Source of the DNA: Streptomyces althioticus
GTDB taxonomy: Bacteria > Actinomycetota > Actinomycetes > Streptomycetales > Streptomycetaceae
Assembly: GCA_014649355.1 (NCBI GenBank)
Contig: BMSW01000005.1
Span: 62,001-126,000, forward strand
Direction: 5' to 3'
DNA: 64,000 bases
A model generated the notes under the pieces. That model saw only the letters and a program-made list of their open reading frames with translations. It did not search any database and had not been told where the DNA came from. The stretch's first letter is position 1; each line of letters opens with the position of its first letter. The position numbers and the translations under genes are program-made. Below are positions 1 to 7,690 of the stretch, in pieces.

Positions 1-2
1 CG

Positions 3-506
3 TCGCTGCCGGAGTGGGAGCACCAGGTCGTCGTGGACGCCCGCCCCTCGCTGTACTCCTGCTTCGACGTGGCCGACCTGCTGATCAGCGACGTGTCGAG
101 CGTGATCAGCGACTTCCTGGCGAGCGGCAAGCCGTACGCGGTGACGAACACCGGCGGCCTCACCGAGGAGACGTTCCGCGCCCGGTTCCCGACGGTGGCG
201 GCGGCGACCGTCCTCACCCCGGACGCGACGGGCGTGCCCGCCCTGCTGGAGACGGTCCGGCACCCGGAGAAGGACGGTCTGGCCGAGGAGCGCGCGGAGC
301 TGCGCCTGCGCCTGCTGGGCCCGTCCGAGCCCTCGTCCCAGGAGCGCTTCGCCGAGGCCGTGCGCGCCCTGGGCGCGGCGGCCGCGGCGCACAGGGCCCG
401 GATGACCGGCAGGACGACGGCGGGCGTCCCGGCCCCCCGCCAGGCCCGGCCGACACCCGCCCGCATCACGCTGACCGCGCCGGAACGGCCGGGGCAGCTC
501 GCCTAG
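3..506 (+). CDS. CDP-glycerol glycerophosphotransferase-like protein, C-terminal part
   Basis: The reading frame is open from the window edge, so only the last ~167 residues are visible. The segment with DVADLLISDVSSVISDFLAS matches the late conserved block of TagF-type polyol-phosphate polymerases, where a Ser-rich SDxSSxxxDF motif lines the CDP-polyol site. The last ~50 residues are Ala/Pro/Arg-rich and look like a disordered tail. These membrane-peripheral enzymes transfer glycerol- or ribitol-phosphate units from CDP donors onto wall polymers. The NAGPA-type glycosidase, Stealth transferases and CDP-alcohol transferase nearby fit a surface-polymer locus. Family assignment is good; the substrate is unknown because the N-terminus is missing. 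Confidence 0.75.
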   Translation, partial: SLPEWEHQVVVDARPSLYSCFDVADLLISDVSSVISDFLASGKPYAVTNTGGLTEETFRARFPTVAAATVLTPDATGVPALLETVRHPEKDGLAEERAELRLRLLGPSEPSSQERFAEAVRALGAAAAAHRARMTGRTTAGVPAPRQARPTPARITLTAPERPGQLA

Positions 507-550
507 GACCGTTCGTCCGGATCAGCCCGGCTGGGGGACCCGGTGGGCCC

Positions 551-2170
551 TCAGTCCCTGCGGGGCATGATCAGCAGGGCGTCGCCCACGGACCGTTCGT
601 CGGTGGAGTCGGACGGCGTGGTCAGTACCGCGCCGTCCACCACCATCGTGGTGGAGCCGCCGCCGTCGAGGCTCACCGCTTCCTGCAGACCGAGCGTCCT
701 GGCGACCTCGGCGCTCTCCAGGACGCTGAGCCCGAGGGCGTCGGCGGTGCGGCCGTGGGCGGTGACCAGCACGGTGCGTCCCTTCGCGTCCACCCCGGCG
801 AACGTGCGCGGGTTCCGCTTGTGCGCCCAGCCGTAGTAGAAGCTCGGGTCGTCCCGGCGCACCATGCCGTCGGTGGCGGGGGTGACGTGGATCCGGCCGC
901 CGCGGACGAGTTCCGGACCGCCGTTGAGGACGTGGGTCCCGGGCACGGGCTCGACCCGGTTTCCGCTCGGGTCCAGCAGGGCCGTCTCCACGCGCAGGCT
1001 CTCCCCGATCACGGCGAGGTCCGTCAGCCCGGCGACGCGGCGTCCGGTCGCCTGGACGGAGCTGCCGCCCTCCGGGAGCGGTCCGCCGCGCGGCGAGCGC
1101 AGTTCGACGACCCGGTCGTCGGCGTCCAGCACGGCCTCCAGCCCTTCGCCCTCCGGCGTGCGCTGCCCGTAGTGGGGTGTGAAGGCGACGAGTTCGTCGT
1201 CGTTGGTGCAGGTCACGTCGTGCAGCGGCAGGGAGGTGGGGGTGTCGTCCGCCGAACCGCCGCAGTTGCGTATCAGGCCCGGCACGCGGTTGAGGCCGGT
1301 CAGCCGCAGCGAGCTGTCCCCGCCGACGGCGTGCCCCTCCCACGTGTACCGGATGATCTCCGTCCCCCGCCCGTCGGCGTGCACCACCAGGCTGGGGCGT
1401 CCCCCCACCGGCTCGCTCAGCAGGCGCCCGTCGTACACACCCGTGCCGGCCGGGTCCCCGGGCGCGCCCGCGTCGGGGTCGAAGACGAAGTACCCGGCGT
1501 TCACCGCCGCGACGGCGCCGGCCTCCTCCGCCAGCTCGCTGGTCGTCTCGATGTTCTCCAGGTCCGCGCCGTACGACGCCCGCAGGCTGCCGCGGAACCG
1601 GCCGGGGTCGACGGTGAGCACGTCGAGGCGCCAGGGGCCCTCGGCCGTGACGTCACCGTCCCAGCCGGTGTACACGACGGTCCCCTTGTATCCGGCCGCC
1701 TTCAGCCGCGCCTGCTCGGACTTCGCGGCGGACTGCGAAGCGAACGATCCGACGCGGACCCGCCAGCCCAGGGTGCCTCCGGCGTAGTCGGCCACCTCCG
1801 GTGTCGTCACCTGCTCGACCCGGGGCCTGAAGCCGTCCCGCTCCAATTCACCGGCCCACTCCTCGGCGCTCGGCCCGTCCTTCAGGACGGTCGGCGGCGC
1901 GTCGGGGTCCGGTGAGGTGTCACCGCCCGGGACGGCGACCTCGACCGTCCAGCGCAGGGAGGGGTCCTTGGTCCCGCGGACGATGCGGGTGAGGGTGACG
2001 CCCGGCTGCACGGTCCGCGTGGTGCGGGTCTCCTTCAGGCCCGAGGGGCCCAGCGGCAGGGCGTTCTCCCCCTTGTTCGCGGCCGAGGACGCCTGGAGCG
2101 ACGGCACGTTCACCATGACGACGACGCCGACGGCCAGGGCGAGGCCCGCACCGCACAGTCTCTTGATCAT
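551..2170 (-). CDS. Secreted SPOR plus phosphodiester glycosidase (NAGPA-type) protein
   Basis: A 539-aa exported protein. I start it at the ATG at 2170 because a basic-hydrophobic signal or anchor (MIKRLCGAGLALAVG...) begins there; the longer frame upstream is low-quality sequence. Residues ~100-170 contain a SPOR-like repeat (WRVRVGSFASQSAAKSEQ), a fold that binds peptidoglycan glycan strands. Residues ~185-535 form a phosphodiester glycosidase domain with AAVNAGYFVF near 223 and the signature SLDGGGSTTMVVDG near 495-508. The domain is homologous to the animal uncovering enzyme, which removes GlcNAc from GlcNAc-phospho-mannose diesters. It lies on the same strand as, and downstream of, two Stealth phosphotransferases, so hydrolysis of sugar-1-phosphodiesters in the wall is a reasonable inference. 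The true substrate is not shown. Confidence 0.85.
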   Translation of the reverse strand: MIKRLCGAGLALAVGVVVMVNVPSLQASSAANKGENALPLGPSGLKETRTTRTVQPGVTLTRIVRGTKDPSLRWTVEVAVPGGDTSPDPDAPPTVLKDGPSAEEWAGELERDGFRPRVEQVTTPEVADYAGGTLGWRVRVGSFASQSAAKSEQARLKAAGYKGTVVYTGWDGDVTAEGPWRLDVLTVDPGRFRGSLRASYGADLENIETTSELAEEAGAVAAVNAGYFVFDPDAGAPGDPAGTGVYDGRLLSEPVGGRPSLVVHADGRGTEIIRYTWEGHAVGGDSSLRLTGLNRVPGLIRNCGGSADDTPTSLPLHDVTCTNDDELVAFTPHYGQRTPEGEGLEAVLDADDRVVELRSPRGGPLPEGGSSVQATGRRVAGLTDLAVIGESLRVETALLDPSGNRVEPVPGTHVLNGGPELVRGGRIHVTPATDGMVRRDDPSFYYGWAHKRNPRTFAGVDAKGRTVLVTAHGRTADALGLSVLESAEVARTLGLQEAVSLDGGGSTTMVVDGAVLTTPSDSTDERSVGDALLIMPRRD

Positions 2171-2397
2171 TGACACCAACTGGGAGGGAATCGAACGGAA
2201 CCCGTGTCCCTGCGACGGCACGGGCCGAGGCGACAACGGTGGTGGACGGCCGTCACCGGACGGATCCGGGCGGCGCTCGTCCGCGTGACGGGAACGTGAA
2301 GGTTCCGCGACGGAAGCAAGATCATATGGGTGGCACATGCAACCACCGAGGCCGGGGGTGGTCAGCCTCGAGTGGACGGGCTCACTGAGCGGAGCGG

Positions 2398-2429
2398 CGG
2401 GCCGCCGCGCGTGGACGCGCGGCGGCCCG
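2398..2429 (-). terminator. Hairpin terminator after the Stealth genes
   Basis: Perfect 15-bp inverted repeat (arms 2398-2412 and 2415-2429) with a 2-nt centre, 20 nt past the stop of the 2450-4156 gene. It separates the two Stealth genes from the NAGPA-type gene, so the latter probably has its own promoter in 2171-2397. Confidence 0.7.
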
Positions 2430-2449
2430 CCGGGGTCCGGGCGGTGCCG

Positions 2450-4156
2450 TCAGGCGCGCTCGAAGGAGCTCGGGTACGGGAAGTACCACTCCAGGAAGTC
2501 GTGGACGTAGGAGCGCACGTAGTCGCGGCGCTCGGGGGCCGTGTCCACGTCGTTGAGGCAGAAGAAGTCGTAGCCGCGGCGCGCCTTGAGGGACTCGACG
2601 CGCTCCTCGAGGTGGGGCTTGCCGACGTCGACGTAGCGGTACTTGAACTTCGCCGGGACGGCTCGGCCGGTGAGCAGCGCCAGGTGGTGGTGGAAGGAGG
2701 TGGCGGGCGACACGTCCTCGATCGACCGGAACCGGGACCTCATGGTCCGCTCGATCGCCTCCGGGTAGTCCCGCTCCAGATCGGTCAGCACGTCCCGCCG
2801 CTGGGGGTGCGGGGTGTGCAGGAACTTGTGGGTGATGGACGCCCCGTAGGTCTCCTCCAGCAGCCGCCGCACGTTCCGCCCGGCGGAGTTGGGGGCGGAG
2901 GCCTGCGGGTGCGGGGGGCCGACGCCGATCTGGTACGTCGAGAAGGGAAGCCGGGCGACGCCGCTGGCGTGGAAGAAGTGCTGCGGGGTGACGCTGCGGC
3001 CGACGAACACGTCGTCGTTGAAGTACAGGTAGTGGTCCGAGAGGCCCGGGATGTGGTGCAGCCGCGTCTCGATGGCGTGCGAGTTGAAGACCGGCAGGAC
3101 GCCCTCGGGGAAGATGTCCTTGTGGTCCACGACCGTGATGCCGGGGGCCTCCGGGTCGAGCCACTGGGGGGTCTGGCCGTCGGTGACGATGTACACGTGG
3201 CGCACGAAGCCGGCGTACATCTGGAGGGACCGCAGGGAGTACTTCAGCTCGTCGTGGCTGGTGTAGCGGGACTCGCCCACCTCCCGGGCGGCGATGCCGG
3301 CGTCCCCGTCGCCGCGGAACTTCTGCCGTTTGGCGCGCAGTTCGGGGTCCTGGCCGTCGACCCAGGTGTAGACGGCGTCGATGGGGAACGTCACGTCCTC
3401 CACCGTGGTCACGGTGAACGGCGCGAAGGTGGGGTGGTCCCGCCCGCCGACCGTGACCTTCGCGGGCGTCTGCTCCGCGGTCGGCACCACGTCGGCGACG
3501 CGGTTGCGGCGCGGCGCCACGAGGGAGTCGGCCAGGACGTCGGCGGAGGCCTGCGGCGACACCCGTGCCAGCTCCGCCTGCGCCTGCGGACCGGCGAGCA
3601 CCTCGGCGCCGTCCTGCCAGAACTCCACGTCGCAGCCCAGCTGCGGGCCGCCCAGGACCTGCCCCTCGGGGCCGAGACGCACCACGCCGAAACGCATCAC
3701 GGGCGCCGTCGACAGCGACTTCGGCCACACCTCGTCCGCGTAGAGCGAGAAGTCCGACACACCTCCGGAGCGGGGACGCGCCGCGAACACGACCGTGCCC
3801 GCGTACAGCTCCCACATCGCCTTGAGGAACGCCTCACGGTCGGACTCGCGCACACCCAGCACCCACGCGGTCCGCGACACGCCCGGCACCACGAAGTAGG
3901 AGATCTCCGCGCGCTCCAGCGCGTCCGCGACCAGCCCCAGGTTGTCCGCGGCGGCGCCGGCCGCCGTGAACCCGTCGGCCACCCGGCCCCACAGCGGCTG
4001 ACCGTCGAACGACGCCTGGCGCACACCCGCGTCGGACCCCAGCAGGCCCTGCCGCTGCCTGGCGAGCCGGGCCGCCGAGGCCCGGTCGCGCACCTTGCGG
4101 CCGACTCCGAGTCCCCGGCGGGCCAGCCGGCGGATCCGCCGCGAGGCCGGTGCCAT
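2450..4156 (-). CDS. Stealth-family sugar-1-phosphate transferase (copy A)
   Basis: A 568-aa protein with all four Stealth blocks: CR1 at ~257-272 (FPIDAVYTWVDGQDP), CR2 at ~294-334 (SRYTSHDELKYSLRSL), CR3 at ~359-386 (DHYLYFNDDVFVG) and CR4 at ~527-537 (YDFFCLNDV). Stealth proteins transfer hexose-1-phosphate or GlcNAc-1-phosphate from nucleotide sugars, as in capsule synthesis and the animal GlcNAc-1-phosphotransferase. The ~250-aa region before CR1 is shared with the neighbouring paralogue and has no function I recognise. The ATG at 4156 overlaps the upstream TGA by one base, implying translational coupling; a TTG one codon earlier is possible. Its 3' third differs strongly from copy B while the middle is almost identical. 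Confidence 0.88.
   Translation of the reverse strand: MAPASRRIRRLARRGLGVGRKVRDRASAARLARQRQGLLGSDAGVRQASFDGQPLWGRVADGFTAAGAAADNLGLVADALERAEISYFVVPGVSRTAWVLGVRESDREAFLKAMWELYAGTVVFAARPRSGGVSDFSLYADEVWPKSLSTAPVMRFGVVRLGPEGQVLGGPQLGCDVEFWQDGAEVLAGPQAQAELARVSPQASADVLADSLVAPRRNRVADVVPTAEQTPAKVTVGGRDHPTFAPFTVTTVEDVTFPIDAVYTWVDGQDPELRAKRQKFRGDGDAGIAAREVGESRYTSHDELKYSLRSLQMYAGFVRHVYIVTDGQTPQWLDPEAPGITVVDHKDIFPEGVLPVFNSHAIETRLHHIPGLSDHYLYFNDDVFVGRSVTPQHFFHASGVARLPFSTYQIGVGPPHPQASAPNSAGRNVRRLLEETYGASITHKFLHTPHPQRRDVLTDLERDYPEAIERTMRSRFRSIEDVSPATSFHHHLALLTGRAVPAKFKYRYVDVGKPHLEERVESLKARRGYDFFCLNDVDTAPERRDYVRSYVHDFLEWYFPYPSSFERA
2972..3145. repeat. Near-identical segment shared by the Stealth genes (copy A)
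   Basis: 174 bp that matches 4705-4878 at every position but one (C/G at 3047). It encodes the CR3 region and its flanks. The offset is exactly 1733 bp. Confidence 0.9.
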
Positions 4157-5889
4157 CAACGCTTCCCGGAGGAGGTGCTTTCAGGTGCCTTCTCGAAGGA
4201 GCTCGGGAAGGGGAAGTACTCCTCCAGGAAGGAGAACATGCGGGCGGTGACCTCTTCGCGCTGCTCCGGCGGCACGTCGACGTCGTTGAGGCAGAAGAAG
4301 TCGTAGTTGCGCTTGGCCCGGATGCCCTCGAGACGGCGGTCCGCGTCCTCGCGGCTGATGTTGACGTACCGGAAGCGGAACTTGCCGGGGACGCCCTTGC
4401 CGGTGATGTACGCGTGGTTGTAGTGCATCGACGCGGTCATCGCGATGTCGTCGGGCGACCGGAAGCGCGAGCGCATGGTCTGGCCGACCTCCTCGGGGAA
4501 CATCTCCTCGAGTTCGTTCAGCACCGACCGCACCTGCGGCAGCGGGGTGTGCATGAAGTTGTGCGTGATGAAGCGGTCGTGCGCCTTCATCAGCAGCTGG
4601 CGCACGTTCTTGCCGGCCGAGTTGGTCGCGGTCTCACCGCCGTGCGGCTGGCCGACGCCGACCTTGAGCGGCGAGAACGGGATGCGGGCGATGCCGTTCG
4701 CGTAGAAGAAGTGCTGCGGGGTGACGCTGCGGCCGACGAACACGTCGTCGTTGAAGTACAGGTAGTGGTCCGAGAGGCCGGGGATGTGGTGCAGCCGCGT
4801 CTCGATGGCGTGCGAGTTGAAGACCGGCAGGACGCCCTCGGGGAAGATGTCCTTGTGGTCCACGACCGTGATGCCGGGCGCGTCGGCGTCCAGCCACTCC
4901 GGCTTCTGGCCGTCGGTGACGATGTAGATGTGCCGCACGAAGTCGGCGTACATCTCCAGCGACCGCAGCGAGTACTTCAGCTCGTCGTGGCTGGTGTAGC
5001 GGGACTCGTTGGTCTCCTTGTCGAGGATCGCCGGAACGCCCTCGCTCTTGTACTTCTGCCGCTTGGCGCGCAGCTCGGGGTCCTCGCCGTCGACCCAGGT
5101 GTAGACGACGTCGATGGGGAACGTGACGTCCTCCACCGTGGTCACCGTGAACGGCGCGAACGTCGGGTAGTCGCGGCCCTGCACGGTGATCTTCGCGGAC
5201 TTCTGCTCGCTCGTCGGCATGACGTCCGATATCCGGTTGCGCCGGGGGGCGACCAGGGAGTCGGCCAGCACGTCCGCGGAGGCCTGCGGCGACACGCGCG
5301 CCAGCTCCGCCTCCGCGTCGGGGCCCGCCAGCACCTCGGCGCCGTCCTGCCAGAACTCCACGTCGCAGCCGAGCAGCGGACCGCCCAGGACCTGCCCCTT
5401 GGGGCCGAGACGCACCACGCCGAAACGCATCACGGGGGCCGTCGACAGCGACTTCGGCCACACCTCGTCGGCGTAGAGCGAGAAGTCCGACACACCGCCG
5501 GGACGGGGACGCGCCGCGAACACGACGGTGCCCGCGTACAGCTCGCGCATCGCCTTGAGGAACGCCTCACGGTCGGACTCGCGCACACCCAGCGTCCACG
5601 CGGTCCGCGACACACCCGGCACCACGAAGTACGAGATCTCGGCGCGCTCCAGCGCGTCGGCGACCAGTGCCAGGTTGTCCGCGGCGGCGCCGGCCGCCGT
5701 GAACCCGTCGGCCACCCGGCCCCACAGCGGCTCGCCGTCGAACGAGACCTGGCGCACACCCGCGTCGGACCGCAGCAGGCCCTGCCGCTGCCGCGTGACC
5801 CGCAACAACCACGCCCGGCGCTTCTGCGCCTGCATCGCGCTCTTGGTGCGCGACTTCAGACTGCTTCCGATGCGGGTACGCACACTCAC
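4156..5889 (-). CDS. Stealth-family sugar-1-phosphate transferase (copy B)
   Basis: A 577-aa paralogue of the downstream gene, starting at a GTG (MSVRTRIG). It has the same Stealth blocks: CR1 (FPIDVVYTWVDGEDP) near 256, CR2 (SRYTSHDELKYSLRSLEMY), CR3 (LYFNDDVFVG) and CR4 (YDFFCLNDVD), then a short PESTSSGKR tail. The N-terminal ~250 residues and the CR2-CR3 region are nearly the same as in copy A. The ~140 residues between CR3 and the C-terminus differ at many positions, which suggests a changed acceptor. It is the first gene of a two-gene unit; the 394-bp region upstream, shared with a divergent CDP-alcohol transferase gene, must hold the promoter. Cytoplasmic or membrane-associated action is inferred from the lack of a signal peptide. 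Confidence 0.88.
   Translation of the reverse strand: MSVRTRIGSSLKSRTKSAMQAQKRRAWLLRVTRQRQGLLRSDAGVRQVSFDGEPLWGRVADGFTAAGAAADNLALVADALERAEISYFVVPGVSRTAWTLGVRESDREAFLKAMRELYAGTVVFAARPRPGGVSDFSLYADEVWPKSLSTAPVMRFGVVRLGPKGQVLGGPLLGCDVEFWQDGAEVLAGPDAEAELARVSPQASADVLADSLVAPRRNRISDVMPTSEQKSAKITVQGRDYPTFAPFTVTTVEDVTFPIDVVYTWVDGEDPELRAKRQKYKSEGVPAILDKETNESRYTSHDELKYSLRSLEMYADFVRHIYIVTDGQKPEWLDADAPGITVVDHKDIFPEGVLPVFNSHAIETRLHHIPGLSDHYLYFNDDVFVGRSVTPQHFFYANGIARIPFSPLKVGVGQPHGGETATNSAGKNVRQLLMKAHDRFITHNFMHTPLPQVRSVLNELEEMFPEEVGQTMRSRFRSPDDIAMTASMHYNHAYITGKGVPGKFRFRYVNISREDADRRLEGIRAKRNYDFFCLNDVDVPPEQREEVTARMFSFLEEYFPFPSSFEKAPESTSSGKR
4705..4878. repeat. Near-identical segment shared by the Stealth genes (copy B)
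   Basis: Counterpart of 2972-3145, with one mismatch in 174 bp. Flanking sequence in the 3' direction of the genes falls off quickly in identity, consistent with local gene conversion or selection on the catalytic core. Confidence 0.9.
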
Positions 5890-6283
5890 TTCAATCCCAA
5901 ACCTTTCGGCGAGTCCCGACGTGGCCTACATGACGGAGGCATCAGGCGACCAGCGGCAACGAGCGCTGTACCCCCGTACGGCGCCACACGCGGAGCGTTC
6001 GAGGCTCCTCCAGGGTCAAGCCGCAGGGGGGAAGTTTACAGCAACGGTGTCACATTCCTGTTCGATGACATGGGCCGCCACGACGGGCGGAGTGCACACC
6101 TTCGTTGCTCGCGTTTGCGACCGTCAATTCCGGCACTTACATCTCCCGTAAGGGTATTCTTCGGACTTATCCATCCCTCTTGAGATTCCGACCGTTCACG
6201 GTCGCCCGGCGATCATATTCGTGACGTAGCACACACTCGCGTTTGAGCGCAGAGTGTTCGGGCGAGCATGCAGACTTACGGTC
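5890..6283. promoter_or_regulatory. Divergent intergenic region between the Stealth and CDP-alcohol transferase genes
   Basis: 394 bp without a convincing gene. It is less GC-rich than its neighbours, with AT-rich patches near 6030-6060 and 6120-6240, as expected for two divergent promoters. No clear -35/-10 pair or operator stands out. Short open frames here lack codon bias. Confidence 0.5.
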
Positions 6284-7273
6284 ATGCGTGTACCTTCACT
6301 CCCCGAAGTCCGCCGCCTCACGGAGAAAGAGCGAGACGCCTGGTGGACCGTTCTCCTGGTCGATCCCGTCGCCACCCCTCTTGTCCGCTGGACCGCCATG
6401 TGGACACGGGTGACCCCGAACCAGATCACCTGGGCCGCCCTGGTGCTCGGCATCGGGGCCGCGGCCTGTTTCGCACAGGGTGACTGGCAGTGGCTGGTGG
6501 CCGGAGCCGTCGTCTATCACGTCAGCTTCATCCTGGACTGCATGGACGGGAAGCTCGCCCGTCTGACGGGGAAGGGCTCGGCGTTCGGCGCCTGGCTCGA
6601 CTACATCTTCGACCGCGTCCGCGTGCTGGTGTGCGCCATCGCCCTGATGGGCGGGCAGTACCAGCGGACGGAGGACGTCACCTACATATGGCTCGCCGTG
6701 GCCGTGGTGTTCCTCGACATGCTCCGCTACATGGACGCGCTGGAGATATGGAAGGTCCGCCTGAACATGCGCCGGCGCCAGCGTGAGCGCGCCGAGGAGC
6801 TGGGCCTGATCGACACCTCCCAGGACAACGGCTCGGACGACGAGGCCGACGACACCCCGGTCAAGGGCACCCCCAAGGTCCCCGCCCAGCCGACGGCCGG
6901 CGACGCCTCCGCGGCCGCCTCCACGGCGCCGGCCGCCCCCGCGCACGTGGTGCCCCCGGCCAAGACCTTCATCACGCGCCTGCCCGGGTACGTGCGCCTG
7001 CGTGACTTCCTCGTCAGCCACCGGATCCGCATCCACCTGTTCAGCGGCATCGAGTTCCAGATGACGATCTTCATCGTCGCGCCGCTGCTCAACTCGATCT
7101 TCTGGCCGACGGTCGCCGCGGGCGCCCTGCTCCTCGCCTTCGAGGTGCTCGTCGTCTACCGCCTCCTCCTGGCCACCCGCGCCTTCCAGCGCACGATGGC
7201 CCGGTACGACCGCCTGGAGGCGGAGATGAGGTCCGAGACGTCCAGCCCGTCGGAGCAGGCCACGCTGGTCTGA
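6284..7273 (+). CDS. CDP-alcohol phosphatidyltransferase family membrane protein
   Basis: A 329-aa membrane enzyme. Residues ~85-110 carry the full family signature D-x2-DG-x2-AR-x8-G-x3-D-x3-D (DCMDGKLARLTGKGSAF then G-AWL-D-YIF-D), which binds the metal and CDP-alcohol. Members join a CDP-activated lipid or polyol to an alcohol at the membrane. Hydrophobic helices flank the motif and a final pair lies near 255-295. Residues ~180-230 form an unusual Asp-, Ala- and Pro-rich linker between helices. I chose the ATG at 6284; a GTG at 6254 in frame is possible, and neither has a strong ribosome site. Substrates cannot be read from sequence. The surface-polymer neighbourhood suggests a wall or lipid polymer role rather than bulk phospholipid synthesis. 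Confidence 0.85.
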   Translation: MRVPSLPEVRRLTEKERDAWWTVLLVDPVATPLVRWTAMWTRVTPNQITWAALVLGIGAAACFAQGDWQWLVAGAVVYHVSFILDCMDGKLARLTGKGSAFGAWLDYIFDRVRVLVCAIALMGGQYQRTEDVTYIWLAVAVVFLDMLRYMDALEIWKVRLNMRRRQRERAEELGLIDTSQDNGSDDEADDTPVKGTPKVPAQPTAGDASAAASTAPAAPAHVVPPAKTFITRLPGYVRLRDFLVSHRIRIHLFSGIEFQMTIFIVAPLLNSIFWPTVAAGALLLAFEVLVVYRLLLATRAFQRTMARYDRLEAEMRSETSSPSEQATLV

Positions 7274-7690
7274 GAGGGAGCGGCCCTCCCTGCGGGGGGT
7301 CCCCGTGCCGGAGTCCGTCCAGTCGCTCAACAGAAGTCCACGGAGCGGCTGGACGTGTTCCGGGACGGGACGTGCCCGCACTTCCGGTCGGCGTGCATTC
7401 CGCGGTGCGGGATCTCCTCGGGAAGCACACGGAATTCGACCGGAACATCTACGCGATTCCTTTTCCGCGTGTCGCCCTGGTCGGAGTGCGCCGATCCCGC
7501 GCAGGATCTCACTTGTTACGACAATGCGACAGAAGATGCGAGGGTTGCCCACTCGGGCGGAGATACGCTCGAGCGTCAGACTCCGCGTGGATCATCCGGA
7601 GTCGGCAGGTCCCGGCGGCGCCTGGCCCCGGACCGTGTCGCAGACTTCTCACGTCTCGCAGACGCTCCCCGAACAAGGAGAATCCCCGAA
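7274..7690. other. Intergenic region before the acyltransferase
   Basis: 417 bp. A weak 6-bp hairpin (7275-7291) follows the stop of the CDP-alcohol transferase. No gene with proper codon bias is seen. The acyltransferase ribosome site AAGGAG lies at 7675-7680, so the promoter should lie between ~7300 and 7650, perhaps near the less GC-rich stretch at 7510-7530. Confidence 0.45.

Noticed and set aside
2171..2338. 56-residue N-terminal extension of the NAGPA-type protein
   Set aside because: The extension is Pro/Arg/Ser-rich and would bury the signal sequence that begins at 2170.
7355..7690. 112-residue N-terminal extension of the SGNH acyltransferase
   Set aside because: AAGGAG and a TTG at 7691 fit the family start, and the extension contains Cys-rich, non-coding-like sequence.
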